From Molanna angustata (taxonomy: Eukaryota > Arthropoda > Insecta > Trichoptera > Molannidae), in NCBI GenBank assembly GCA_963576475.1, contig OY754972.1, forward strand, positions 31,047,107-31,111,106: DNA of 64,000 bases, in the 5' to 3' direction. Position 1 is the first letter of the stretch. Every line of letters begins with the position of its first letter. The notes beneath the pieces are model-generated. The model searched no databases and was not told where the DNA came from. It saw only the letters and a program-made list of their open reading frames with translations. Below are positions 23,156 through 33,204 of the stretch, piece by piece. Position numbers and translations under genes: made by a program.

Positions 23156-23802
23156 GACCCGAATGCAGAGTCGAACCTAAATAATTACTAAGCCATGTTT
23201 TCATTGCACAGTCGCTCACTATAGTTAGGAGATCACGTGGCTTCCTAACTTAAGAATGCTACGATGCTTTTGTATGAGAATTGAATTGCAGAGACAAATC
23301 TAAATAATTAGCGCATGCGTGTTGGCGTAAACTAACATTTCCGAACTGTCAAAAAGGAAGGTTAATCACGACATCACGAGGAACCTTACGAGTGGTTTAG
23401 TAATAAAATATAAGATGTTTTCGATGGATGATGATTTTAGCGACTTCGTTGAATATGTATTTGGTAATTTTGTCAAATCAAATCTCACACAGAGTATTTA
23501 TTAGCGATCTATAGGAGATGCCGAAAATTCGCTGGAATTTCAGAAGAATCGAGACATTAGCTTGGTTACTTGTGTTTGTGTTATAACAAAAAAAACATTT
23601 TAAACGTCAGTATAAACTCATAGAATCCCTTTTATTCATACACAATAATGTGAAACTCTACGCCATCGACCTTAAAGTTTGGCGTAGTATTTAATATTAA
23701 GTTAGTGATGTCTCTGTAACACAATGGCTATCTTAAGAATACTAAATACTCCAGTGAGGTTATGAGTTAGTATTTAGTTACCTAGGACTGTGTATTCGGC
23801 TC
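23156..23802. mobile_element. PIF/Harbinger-like MITE, 647 bp
   Basis: The terminal inverted repeats are GACCCGAATGCAGAGTC and, reversed from the right, GAGCCGAATACACAGTC, matching at 14 of 17 positions. The target duplication is TTA (23153-23155 and 23803-23805), the preferred site of PIF/Harbinger elements. It sits inside a Helitron whose unbroken copies show the empty site. The interior has no transposase; short frames such as one near 23420 look accidental. Confidence 0.8.
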
Positions 23803-23852
23803 TTAAACACAAATTAATAAATATTTTAAGATATTTTGTTGTCTATATAATA

Positions 23853-23899
23853 TGTGAGATATGTGAGTGAAAGAGATAGCATGTCTGTGTGTGTATATA
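23853..23899 (+). repeat. 5' LTR of the Gypsy element, first part
   Basis: These 47 bases, from TGTGAGATATGTGAGTG to GTGTGTATATA, are identical to 33205-33251 in the 3' LTR. The remainder of this LTR is 5.8 kb away at 29677-29876, displaced by a LINE insertion. Confidence 0.9.
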
Positions 23900-24291
23900 A
23901 TAATAATAATAATAATAAATTTATTTGTTGCATTAAAAATAACAAGAAATTATATACATTTTGAACTATTTTACAACAAATAGGCTATTGCTCAGCTGTA
24001 CACCCGTGGAGACCCACAGTGCAGCTGATTTTCAGCAATGCCTTGGACGATCACAAAATATATATTTTATACATACAGATAATAAATAAAAAATAAAATA
24101 ACATAAAATTATATACGAAAACATTTATACATGAAGAAAAGAAAAAAAAAAATAATAATTGAGAAAGATAAAAAAAACAAAAGGAAAAAACATATATATT
24201 ATATATACAAATAAAAATAAATAAACAAAGAAAGCATTATTAGGATAGTTAATTTTGTTGTACATAGGTACTTACTTTGGCATTATTACAT

Positions 24292-27135
24292 TTAATTTTG
24301 TGTACTTAACAGCCATTCACTGCAATGCTTTTTAAAGCTCTGCAGTGAGGCTGCCGTACGAATGTGCTGCGGCAATTCATTCCAATATTTGGTTGATGTG
24401 TATGTATAACTCCCTTCAAAGGCAGTGGTTCGATGTCTGGGGAGAATAAGTAGATAGTCTCTTTGTCGCGTAGCATGCATATGAATATCACGGGACCACT
24501 GTAATCTGTCATACAGATAGGAAGGTGTCTTACTTTTAATGATTCTGAATATTTGACACAGATGATGAAACTTCCTTCTGTTAAACATATTCAGTATCCC
24601 GTGCTGCTTAAGGTATGGAGAAACATGTGCTCGCCTAGGTATTTTGTAACAAAAACGTGCACACGCATTTTGAATACGTTGCACTTGCTTTTGTGTATTT
24701 TTTAACAAAGAAGGACCATACACCGCATCCCCATAGTCTAATATGGATAAAACAAGACTATCTGTCAGCAGTTTGCGAACATTGACCGAAACATATTCCC
24801 GTATTTTATATAAAAGGCGTAGCCTTGAATAGCCCCATTGCATCTTTTTTTTTACATGCTCTCCAAATTTCATCCCTTGGTCCATCACTATACCGAGATT
24901 ACGTGCAACGCTTACAAATGGAATGTCAGTGGAATCAATGGCAACCCCAAAGCCGCTGCTTTCCACAGCAGTAATTTTTTGTTTTGGGCCCACAACCAGG
25001 GCTACAGTCTTTCGGGGGTTGAGAAGTAGTGCATGGGCTTGTGCCCAAGAATGAATTTTATTTAAATCACTATTTATCATGCCCACGGCCGATTGTACGT
25101 TATGTTTTTCAAAAGACAAATAAACTTGTGAGTCATCTGCGTACATATGTGATTTGCAGTAATTAAGAACATTCATCATATCAGCTGTGTATAAAGCAAA
25201 CAACAATGGCCCAAGTATGGACCCTTGTGGAACACCGCGAGTCAGCTTAACAGCAGTAGAGTATTTCAAAGACCCACCGACTTCACTGCAGACTAGACGC
25301 TGCGTTCTGCCTCTGAAATAACTTTGGAACCATCTGATAGTTCCATCGTCAAATCCATAGAACCGCAATTTCGATAAGAGCAATGGAATACTTATCATGT
25401 CAAATGCTTTGGAGAAATCAAGAAGAACCAATATTGATACTTTGCCCTTGTCACATGAAGTGTGTAAGTCATCGGTAATGCATTGTAACGCTGAAGTTGT
25501 GCTGTAACCCTTACGAAAGCCGGACTGATGAGGGGGTATAATTTTACATTTTTCCGCATATTTTACTGTTTGATCAAACACGATTTTCTCAAGTAATTTA
25601 GAGAGAGTGGGCAATATACTAATTGGTCTAAGGTCATTTAAGCTCGAAATCGGTGTCTTTTTGGGCAGTGGCTTAACAAGTGCATTTTTCCAGATCTCTG
25701 GTACCGTACCAGATGTCAATGATTTATTAATTATAGTTGTAATAGTACTAATCGTATACGGTAGAATGAGATTTATCATATTAATACTAATACCATCACA
25801 CCCGATAGCATATGATTTAATAGTTTGTATGTGTCTACTTATAGCAGCTTCGTCTACAGTTTGGAGCTTAAAAGACTGTGAGGTTATATACTTGTTCATA
25901 TTATAATGATTAAGTAAGTCCTCATTATGTGATATATTTTGATTTATGTTTATAAAATGATTATTAATTTTGTCTGGATCATTTAATTCAGTTGGTATAT
26001 CGGGTTGTTTTTCCTTTAATTCAAGGCTGTTTGACAGAGATTTCCAAAGTTTTTTTGAGTTGTGAATATTGCAATTGACATTATATGCAAAAAAAGCCGA
26101 TTTTTCTCTTTTTATAGAGGAGGTTACCAAATTTCGAAGTTGTTTATAATATGTGTAATGAATTTCTGCTTTGGTTTTCAGATATCGGCTATGGGCGCGA
26201 TCTCTAACCCGCATCATATATTTTATTGTATCGGTTATCCAGGGTTTGTGTCTATCTCTTATTATTTTGGTCTGTATTGGTGCAAAGGTGTCAAATAAAT
26301 CTATAACATATGAATTGAAATTTTTAACCATATCATCTACACTATTCATTGATCGTATGTCTTCTAACGGACCATTATTTATTTCGGCACTGAGATTATC
26401 TACATCAACATCTTTGATATTTCTAAATGTTATTGTTTTAGTTACTCTTCTGGGTTTGGGAAATTTTAAATCGCATACAATTAAACCATGATCACTCATA
26501 TCCTTGCAATGATGCACGCTGAGATTTGTAACTTTCTCAGGTGCATTAGTGAATACCAAATCTATGATCTTTGATGAAGTATTTGTTACTCTTGTGGATT
26601 CATGAATAACTGAAGTCATATTAAAAATATTAAATGATTCCAAAAGTTTTCTTGCATTAGTTTCTTCAGTGTCCGTAATATCAATATTAAGATCACCTAG
26701 TACAAAGATATTATCACAATGAAAAATGAAGTTAGATATATTATCACTAATACATTCGATTGATTCACCTACGCCCTTACTATGCGGTCTATATAATGTA
26801 CCCAATATAATACTGATGTTTGGAGCCTTGATTTTTATCCACATTTGTTCTAAATATTTGTTTTCGTATGATAAAATCGTACAAGAAAGTCCACGACGAA
26901 CATAGAAACCTACACCTCCACCTCGACTTGGTCGTGGTGCCAAATATAAAGTGTAACCTGGTATAGCCCTATCCGTTGCACCTCTGACCTCATCAATCCA
27001 CGTCTCGTTCAGGGCAAGCACATCAATTTCATATTCATCCATATAAACACACAGATCATCGAACCCTGTGCCTAGAGATTGAGCATTTAGTAAGCCTATA
27101 GATAAGCTCCTTTTTTTATTCCTGAATCGACTCAT
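24292..27135 (-). CDS. LINE ORF2: AP endonuclease and reverse transcriptase
   Basis: This 947-residue protein would nick the target site and copy the LINE RNA there (target-primed reverse transcription, in the nucleus). Residues 1-225 are an APE-type endonuclease: LLNAQSLG (N17), ALNETW (E44), YRPH, GDLNID and MSDHGLIV with D215 and H216. The reverse transcriptase covers roughly 450-760: 'LRPISILPTLSKLLEKI', 'LLDFSKAFD', 'GVPQGSILGPLLF' and the catalytic box YADD at 665-668. The C-terminus has the 'HATRQRDYLLILPRHRT' type end of CR1/Jockey elements and no RNase H. The ATG at 27135 is the first in frame, and no stop or frameshift breaks the ORF. It is likely a functional or recently functional copy. 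Confidence 0.9.
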   Translation of the reverse strand: MSRFRNKKRSLSIGLLNAQSLGTGFDDLCVYMDEYEIDVLALNETWIDEVRGATDRAIPGYTLYLAPRPSRGGGVGFYVRRGLSCTILSYENKYLEQMWIKIKAPNISIILGTLYRPHSKGVGESIECISDNISNFIFHCDNIFVLGDLNIDITDTEETNARKLLESFNIFNMTSVIHESTRVTNTSSKIIDLVFTNAPEKVTNLSVHHCKDMSDHGLIVCDLKFPKPRRVTKTITFRNIKDVDVDNLSAEINNGPLEDIRSMNSVDDMVKNFNSYVIDLFDTFAPIQTKIIRDRHKPWITDTIKYMMRVRDRAHSRYLKTKAEIHYTYYKQLRNLVTSSIKREKSAFFAYNVNCNIHNSKKLWKSLSNSLELKEKQPDIPTELNDPDKINNHFININQNISHNEDLLNHYNMNKYITSQSFKLQTVDEAAISRHIQTIKSYAIGCDGISINMINLILPYTISTITTIINKSLTSGTVPEIWKNALVKPLPKKTPISSLNDLRPISILPTLSKLLEKIVFDQTVKYAEKCKIIPPHQSGFRKGYSTTSALQCITDDLHTSCDKGKVSILVLLDFSKAFDMISIPLLLSKLRFYGFDDGTIRWFQSYFRGRTQRLVCSEVGGSLKYSTAVKLTRGVPQGSILGPLLFALYTADMMNVLNYCKSHMYADDSQVYLSFEKHNVQSAVGMINSDLNKIHSWAQAHALLLNPRKTVALVVGPKQKITAVESSGFGVAIDSTDIPFVSVARNLGIVMDQGMKFGEHVKKKMQWGYSRLRLLYKIREYVSVNVRKLLTDSLVLSILDYGDAVYGPSLLKNTQKQVQRIQNACARFCYKIPRRAHVSPYLKQHGILNMFNRRKFHHLCQIFRIIKSKTPSYLYDRLQWSRDIHMHATRQRDYLLILPRHRTTAFEGSYTYTSTKYWNELPQHIRTAASLQSFKKHCSEWLLSTQN

Positions 27136-28363
27136 TCTGGATTATTATTTAAATTAAATTTACTCAAAAAAAAAAAAAATCAATGAAAATATTTCACCAC
27201 AATAATTGCTACATACACATAAACAATACAATATGCACAAAGTCAATGGAGTGAAGCACCGCAACGCAACCAACAACAAAAATACACAGCAACCAGATAA
27301 TAAACAATACCGAAGGTACACGAAAACAATATAAATAAAAAAAGCAAGTACAGGACCAGATATTCATAAAAGAAAAACAGAAAATAGAAAAAAAATAGAA
27401 AAAGAAGAAGTTGAGTAAATTAAAAAACATAAATTTATAATTGAACATGATCTTCAACTTGTGAGAGAGAAGTCTTAAAAATATTAAAAAAAACAAAAAT
27501 TACATTCAACAAAAACATCACATGTACTAGGTACTTTGGTTGTTTCCGACGGCATTTTAACTAATACCATTTCAAATAAAATGAATACATGTTTAATAGA
27601 AGAATATAATATCACTACAAGTTATTTATAAGTCAATACCGACAAATTAATTATGATTTGTATGAATCATATTTGAAATTTTTAAACGCGTTTAAAAATC
27701 ACTTTTTTTTAAATATGTCATTGTTCCCCCAAACGAGCGATATATGAGGCATTAATGAAATTTTTTACAAGATGATGTGATAACGATAATTAAAAAAAAA
27801 AATACATTTATTATAATCATGAGTGTGTGTAAGAAAATTCTTATAAAGATAAAAATATAAGTGAAATAAGAGTAAATTACATGTTGAATGTTACATATAT
27901 TAATAAAAGATAAATTATTTATTAAAACTTTCCAATAAAATAGGTATTAAAGCATATAATACATACAATTAAAACTCTTATAAAATGAGATAAGGCAAAT
28001 TAAACAAAAAAGAAACATAATATAATCCATTATTAATCGCTAGTTTGTGAGAGAATCCTAGGGATAAAAAGTATAAGTGGAAGTCAGTATTACATATGTA
28101 TGAATGGTACATATGAAATATTATTAAAACAAATTATCAATGAGAAACCTTTAAAATATGAGATTAGGAAAGTTAAGAACATGTGTATAATATATAAATA
28201 ATAATTATAATAATAATAATAATCAAAGTTTGCGAGAGAAAAGTCTTACAAATAAAAACAAAAAAGTATAAATGAAACATAATTTACCTCTAAATTTCTT
28301 AATAGGGTGATCTCATATAATATATTCCTTATTACACCCACACTAAATTAACATTGAGATAAA
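27136..28363 (-). repeat. Long inter-ORF spacer of the LINE with diverged tandem units
   Basis: The 1.23 kb between ORF1 and ORF2 is very AT-rich and non-coding. A motif of the form 'TTTG(T/C)GAGAGAA.(T/C)CT' followed by a 'AAAAA.TATAAGTGAA' tract recurs near 27460, 27828, 28045 and 28229 on the plus strand, giving irregular ~200 base units. CR1 elements usually have overlapping or closely spaced ORFs, so a spacer this long is odd. It would have to be bridged by reinitiation, an internal entry site or a separate RNA. Confidence 0.6.
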
Positions 28364-29356
28364 TCACTTTAGCCCCTCTATCACAGAAATACTGTTCAGC
28401 AATATAGGCCTATCTTCGTCTGTCTTCTTAATAAATATTGTTCCGTTCTTTGTCCATAAGTATTTGTAGCTTAATTCTCTCTTCTTGACTCTTGCGAGGT
28501 TGAAGAGGTATCTAGATTTAGGAGTCAGGCACTCCGAAACAAAGATGGGTCGGACAGGTCCAGACATGCCCAGTAATGATGAGTTAAGTTTCTTTTCAGG
28601 AGCCTGAGAACGATTATATTTTTTCATACTTGTTAATAACTCCTCCCTGGCCATTCCACCAAAGAATGTGACCTGCACCACACCCGGTGATTCTCCTTTA
28701 CTAGTGTGTCTCTTGATATCTTTGACATCTTTCAGTCCTGTATCCGAACCTATGACGGTGCATAGGTTGTGCACCAGTCCCTTCAATTCCGTGATGCCTT
28801 CACCTGGTACCACAGGAACACCTCTTAAAACTAGGGATGACCCTAGTGACGCTTTTTCCTGTCTTTCGCACTTGTTCTCCAAGGTCACCAGTTGTTTTTC
28901 CATTTTCTCCAAATTGGCAGCCATGTCTACACCAGACCTTAGCCCCTTGATGATCTCGTCTTTCTCCTCGTTAGACCTAATAAGAGCCTCTATGGTTTTC
29001 CTTAATTCGCCCATTTCAGATTCCACCCGAGCCATGATCCTAGCCTCCATCTCCACCACCCAATCCTGAAGGGGAGCACCCTCTGAGTCCGACCTAGCTG
29101 GCGGGGTTACAGGGACGTCCAGGGGACCCATCACAGATTGCAACGGGCTGCTGCGCGGGTCATGCAACGCACACTGGTCGCATCTCCATGTAGAGCGCGT
29201 TAAGCATGACATCTTATTATAGTTAGTCTTGGTCATCTTGACACAGCGGAAGTGATAACTGTTATAGCACCTACCACATTTGAGTTTCTTGGTAGGGCTA
29301 ACAACATTTCCACATGACCCACACGGGCAATTCTTTCTCACTTTGTCATCGCTCAT
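28364..29356 (-). CDS. LINE ORF1: PHD finger, coiled coil and FP-like C-terminal domain
   Basis: The 330-residue protein starts at the ATG of MSDDKVRKN; the longer frame to 29368 begins with TTG. Residues about 10-60 contain a cysteine-rich PHD-type finger (CPCGSCGN, LKCGRCYNSYHFRC, WRCDQC). Residues about 105-175 form a charged coiled coil (EMGELRKTIEALIRSNEEK, MEKQLVTLENKCERQEK). The C-terminal part (SLVLRGVPV, TPKSRYLFNLAR, YKYLWTKNGTIFIKK) resembles the baculovirus FP-like domain found in ORF1 of lepidopteran LINEs. The role is probably binding and packaging of LINE RNA, which I infer from the family. The frame is unbroken. Confidence 0.8.
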   Translation of the reverse strand: MSDDKVRKNCPCGSCGNVVSPTKKLKCGRCYNSYHFRCVKMTKTNYNKMSCLTRSTWRCDQCALHDPRSSPLQSVMGPLDVPVTPPARSDSEGAPLQDWVVEMEARIMARVESEMGELRKTIEALIRSNEEKDEIIKGLRSGVDMAANLEKMEKQLVTLENKCERQEKASLGSSLVLRGVPVVPGEGITELKGLVHNLCTVIGSDTGLKDVKDIKRHTSKGESPGVVQVTFFGGMAREELLTSMKKYNRSQAPEKKLNSSLLGMSGPVRPIFVSECLTPKSRYLFNLARVKKRELSYKYLWTKNGTIFIKKTDEDRPILLNSISVIEGLK

Positions 29357-29676
29357 TTTGAAGAACAATCATACAGATATTGGACACTAAGAATTTTCTC
29401 ACTTCAACTGCACATCAAATGATATATAACTTTTATGTTTTCGTTTATATATATGAGCTATAACACTTGTATTTTGTTTTTGTTATATCCAGATTGGAAT
29501 GTCTCTCATCACAAAAAGAAAATTAAAATATACAACTATTTAATCATTACAATAGATAAACATTAATATTTTTCTTGTTTACATATAATAATGATGGTAA
29601 TTGTAATAAAAATAAGGCGTGAAAAGATTAACAGTGCGCACTTTGACAGATGTTATTGTGCGCACTTTGACAGATG
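29357..29676 (-). promoter_or_regulatory. 5' UTR/internal promoter region of the LINE
   Basis: This 320-base leader precedes ORF1. LINEs must carry their promoter downstream of their own start site. The outermost 45 bases are a 24-base direct repeat (GTGCGCACTTTGACAGATGT plus four bases), a likely promoter element or a trace of slippage at the 5' end. Confidence 0.5.
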
Positions 29677-29876
29677 TATAGTGTTTGAATGGGCACGCGA
29701 CGCGTCATTCATCGTTCGCCGTTGATAGTAAATACCTCCGTGATTTGTATAGATAGATTGACCTTGAATTGTATATTTGATAGTGTTGTATTAATAAAGT
29801 GTAAAAGAACTTAACATCTTTTACTACAAATAAACAGAGTTCCACCCCAACAAATAAGTAGTGTACAATGACACTA
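29677..29876 (+). repeat. 5' LTR of the Gypsy element, second part
   Basis: From GTGTTTGAATGGGC (29681) to GACACTA it equals 33252-33447 except for one base (T at 29870 region against G in AAGGACAC of the 3' LTR). It includes AATAAA within 'TTAATAAAGTG' as a possible polyadenylation signal. Together with 23853-23899 it completes the LTR. Confidence 0.9.
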
Positions 29877-30405
29877 TACTGGCGCAGTCTGGAACAAATC
29901 TACGCAGAAAATTTGGGATTTTTTCGAGAAGGAAAAAATTCGGCAACAAAACAGGCGACAATATTTTTTTTTTTCACTGGGAAAAAAATTGGAGGTACAA
30001 GATCGTACAAGTGTATAGAGACACGGTGCGAAAAGATCTTCAAGGAAGAAGTATTGGCTGAGGAAGACAGGAGTCTTCGGGATTGATACGACTTCGGGAG
30101 ATTTTGGACTGGACTTCAAGGGGACCAGAGGGGACCAAGGAAGACCAGGAAGGACAACGGGAAAGAGAATCAGAGAGGACCAGGGGACCACAAGGTTGGA
30201 CAAGAGGATTGGCTGCTTGCTGTGAACGAGCGTCGAGCAGAGGCAACAGAAGAGGACCAGAGTGCTGGAAGACCAGGGATTCGACAGAGACGACTTCTGC
30301 AGAGACAGGGTTGGGCCGTAGTGCAGGTTCAAGCGACTGGACAGGATCGAGTTATGATAAGTGTATTTTTCTTTTCTTGTCTGTAGGTATTCTTTTTTCG
30401 GTAAT
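29877..30405 (+). promoter_or_regulatory. Primer-binding site and leader of the Gypsy element
   Basis: TGGCGCAGTCTGGAAC at 29880-29895 is the minus-strand primer-binding site next to the LTR. The following ~500 bases are a purine-rich leader (many AGAGGACCAG-like words) up to the gag ATG. Open frames in it are short and do not look coding. Packaging signals usually lie in this interval. Confidence 0.7.
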
Positions 30406-32967
30406 ATGGAACAAAGGAATCTACCGCTTTTCAATCACGAGAATGATTTGTGGAGTGTGTTCAGGGTACGTTTTGAGCAATTCATCATAGCTGATGATGA
30501 AAAAATGTCTGAATCAAGGAAGAGAGCAATATTTTTAACCTCTTTGTCTGAAAAAACTTTTGTTTTATTACAAAACTTGTGTGTACCAAGAAAAGTTACT
30601 GAAGAAAAATTGTCGAAATTATTCGATCATTTGGATAATTTTTGTAATGAAACTGTTTTTCCGTATATTGAGAGAGAAAAATTTTATTGTATGAAACAGT
30701 CTGAACATGAATCAGTAAAAGAGTTTGCTTGTAAATTAAAAGAGCGTAGTGTTAAATGTCAATTTAATGATCGTCTGGAAGAATCTTTGAAAGATATTTT
30801 TATTATCGGTTTGTGTAATAGTCAAATAAAAGAAAAGTTGTATTTGGAGGACGAGAAAAAGGGTTTCTCTCAAATACTTGAATATGCAAATGTATTGGAA
30901 TCGGTATCAAAAAATAAAAATATGATAAAAAGTTGTAAATCAGAAATTTGTGAAATCGAAAGTAAACAGAATAGTAGGTATAATAAAAATAGTGCACATA
31001 GAAGGAATTTCAATGAAATTGATAAGAAAAGGAATAGATCAGTATCACCGCATGTTAGTAATAGGAATTTAAAATGTTTTGCATGTTTATCTGATAGTCA
31101 TTTAATTAAAGATTGTAAATTTAAAAATTTTAGGTGTAATAAATGTAGAAAAATGGGTCATATTGCGAAAGCATGTAAAAACGATCAGTTTGGTAAAAGC
31201 AAAAATAGTATTTTTACTATGGAAAATAATACGAACGTAAATGTTGTTTGCAATACGGAAGGTATTAATGAAATTGTAAATCCATTCATGATTAATATAT
31301 GTATTGGTAGTCAGATTATTCACGCGATGATTGATACAGGTGCTAATGTATGTGTAATTCCGAAAGATATTTATTTTAAGAAGTTTAAAAATTATAAATT
31401 GAATAAACCGACAAGTATTTTAAAATCATACGACGGTAGTATTTTAAAATGTATTGGTGTGTGTATAATGGAAGTAACATACAACAATATCAAACAAGTG
31501 ATTGATTTTTTCGTAGTAAACAATGGCAACAGTGTAATATTGGGTAGAAATGTTATTCGGAAATTCACCTTATTGGTTGATAGCCAACCACTGACGAGAA
31601 TTCTTAGTGAAAAAAAGAATATACCGACGTTAGCAGCAAATAGATTGCAAATTAAGTCTAAAGATAATTGTTCTGATTATTTATCGAGAGTACCGGTTAG
31701 TGAACCAGATAATAGTTGTGATAACTTGACAGACAATTATTTAAATTTAATATGTGACAGTGAACAAATTTGTATAAACATTGAGCAGATTAGTGAGGCA
31801 ACTAGTTGTGATGATGTGTTAGTGCGTATTATGTCTTGTTTACAGACAAAATGGCCGGATAAAGTTAACAAAGACAGTGATTTGTGGCATTTCTGGATAA
31901 AGAGAAATGAGTTATCGATTATAAAAGGGTGCATTTTGTGGAATCATAGAGTAGTTATTCCGTCAAGCTTGAGAGATAAAATTTTGTGTATGTTACATAG
32001 ATCTCATCTTGGTATTGTGAAGACAAAAGGTCTTGCAAGAGGTTATGTTTATTGGCCGAAAATTGATAAAGACATTGAAGAATTAGTTAGTGAATGTTTT
32101 GAATGCTCAAAAGTTGCCGCATTGGAACCAAAAAATGTATTGACAAGCTGGCCTAAGAGTCGGTTTGGACGAGAGTCGGTTTGGACGAGAATACATATTG
32201 ATTTTTTTGGACCAATTGCAGGTAAATCATTTCTTGTAGTATGTGATGCATATTCAAAATGGATTGAATGCTTAGAAATGAAGAATATTAATGCGTTTTG
32301 CACCATTAAAGCATTAAAAAAATTATTTTGTCAATTTGGATGTGTCAAAACGATAGTATCGGATAATGGTAGTGCTTTTATGTCAAATCAATTTCAGAGT
32401 TTTTGTGTTGAACATGGTATAAAACATGTAACGTCACCAATATTTTCACCTTCTTCCAATGGTCAAGCGGAAAACACGGTGAAAACGTGTAAAATGTTTT
32501 TAAAAAAATTATTAATTAATAATATAAAATTTATGAGTGATTATGAAAATAGAATTGATAATTTTTTAGTTGATTATCGGAATTCTCCGCATGTTTCAAC
32601 AAAGGTTGAACCATCAGTTTTAATGTTAGGTAGAAAACTAAGGACGAATTTTGACATTTTCATTCCTGAATTTAATGGTAATGATAATAATGATAATGAT
32701 GATTTTATTGGACATAACTTGTTAAAAAGCCAAGAGAGGCAACATTATTATTATGGAGGGAGAGAGAGGAAGGAATTGAAAACAGGTCAAAAATGTTGGG
32801 TAAAAGACTACAGGGTAGTAAACAAACCAACATGGGTTTTGGGACAGATTACTAGGAAAATTGGGAAGGCAATTTACTTGGTAAATGTTCTTGGTACTAG
32901 TTACACATGGAAAAGGCATGTTAACCAATTAAGAACCACAAGTGTAAAGTGGTCAGATGGGGGGTAG
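30406..32967 (+). CDS. Gypsy Gag-protease-integrase polyprotein lacking reverse transcriptase
   Basis: From the ATG at 30406 the frame is open for 853 codons. Gag occupies about 1-220, with two CCHC zinc knuckles at C224 (CFACLSDSHLIKDC) and C244 (CNKCRKMGHIAKAC). The aspartic protease has its catalytic DTGA at 310-313 and the flap end 'VILGRNVIRKF'. Directly after this, 'TLLVDSQPLTRIL' and 'NIPTLAANRLQ' belong to the end of RNase H, so the whole reverse transcriptase and most of RNase H are gone in frame. A second small loss seems to lie between 'NRLQ' and 'KDNCSDYLSR'. Integrase is complete: zinc-binding HRSH (from H531) and CFEC (C564, C567), then the DDE core D599, D653, E689 with 35 residues between the last two. 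A 15-base direct repeat (GAGTCGGTTTGGAC) just before D599 adds five residues. No env frame follows. Confidence 0.85.
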   Translation: MEQRNLPLFNHENDLWSVFRVRFEQFIIADDEKMSESRKRAIFLTSLSEKTFVLLQNLCVPRKVTEEKLSKLFDHLDNFCNETVFPYIEREKFYCMKQSEHESVKEFACKLKERSVKCQFNDRLEESLKDIFIIGLCNSQIKEKLYLEDEKKGFSQILEYANVLESVSKNKNMIKSCKSEICEIESKQNSRYNKNSAHRRNFNEIDKKRNRSVSPHVSNRNLKCFACLSDSHLIKDCKFKNFRCNKCRKMGHIAKACKNDQFGKSKNSIFTMENNTNVNVVCNTEGINEIVNPFMINICIGSQIIHAMIDTGANVCVIPKDIYFKKFKNYKLNKPTSILKSYDGSILKCIGVCIMEVTYNNIKQVIDFFVVNNGNSVILGRNVIRKFTLLVDSQPLTRILSEKKNIPTLAANRLQIKSKDNCSDYLSRVPVSEPDNSCDNLTDNYLNLICDSEQICINIEQISEATSCDDVLVRIMSCLQTKWPDKVNKDSDLWHFWIKRNELSIIKGCILWNHRVVIPSSLRDKILCMLHRSHLGIVKTKGLARGYVYWPKIDKDIEELVSECFECSKVAALEPKNVLTSWPKSRFGRESVWTRIHIDFFGPIAGKSFLVVCDAYSKWIECLEMKNINAFCTIKALKKLFCQFGCVKTIVSDNGSAFMSNQFQSFCVEHGIKHVTSPIFSPSSNGQAENTVKTCKMFLKKLLINNIKFMSDYENRIDNFLVDYRNSPHVSTKVEPSVLMLGRKLRTNFDIFIPEFNGNDNNDNDDFIGHNLLKSQERQHYYYGGRERKELKTGQKCWVKDYRVVNKPTWVLGQITRKIGKAIYLVNVLGTSYTWKRHVNQLRTTSVKWSDGG

Positions 32968-33204
32968 ATAGATGTTCTCATAGTTCTTGTGGGTCTCGAC
33001 TCTGAAGCTTATGGATTGCTTGAGTTTGGACCCGGACACCCCAGTTCACTCCTCGGATGCTAAGTTGTGTTTCCTCTTGTTTCAGGTTATCGGGAGGGTT
33101 GCCTGGAGGCAGGATGGAGGAACACTCGGACACTCGATCCTGGACATCGGTTATCCTTGCAGGCCAGTGTAAGGGATGGATGTCAGAGGTTAAGTGTGGA
33201 GGAG
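32968..33204 (+). other. 3' untranslated part of the Gypsy element with polypurine tract
   Basis: After the stop codon about 237 non-coding bases lead to GTGGAGGAG at 33196-33204, which abuts the 3' LTR and serves as the plus-strand primer. Confidence 0.65.

Larger units (their letters stand above)
23900..29676 (-). mobile_element. Full-length CR1-type LINE inserted in the Gypsy 5' LTR
   Basis: The element is 5.8 kb in reverse and holds ORF1 (28364-29356) and ORF2 (24292-27135), both open. Its 3' end has a (TTA)n tail, seen as ATAATAATAATAATAA at 23899-23917. The 5' end lies at the junction with the LTR; a 24-base direct repeat (GTGCGCACTTTGACAGATGT, at 29634 and 29658) lies just inside it. 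TATA is duplicated at the two junctions. The AP endonuclease plus RT plus PHD-containing ORF1 fits the CR1 clade as found in insects; I cannot assign the exact subfamily. Confidence 0.85.

Noticed and set aside
28668..29069. 133-codon plus-strand frame
   Set aside because: Antisense shadow of LINE ORF1.
29861..30490. Short ORFs in the Gypsy leader
   Set aside because: They lie between the primer-binding site and gag, have unusual purine-rich composition and no domain.
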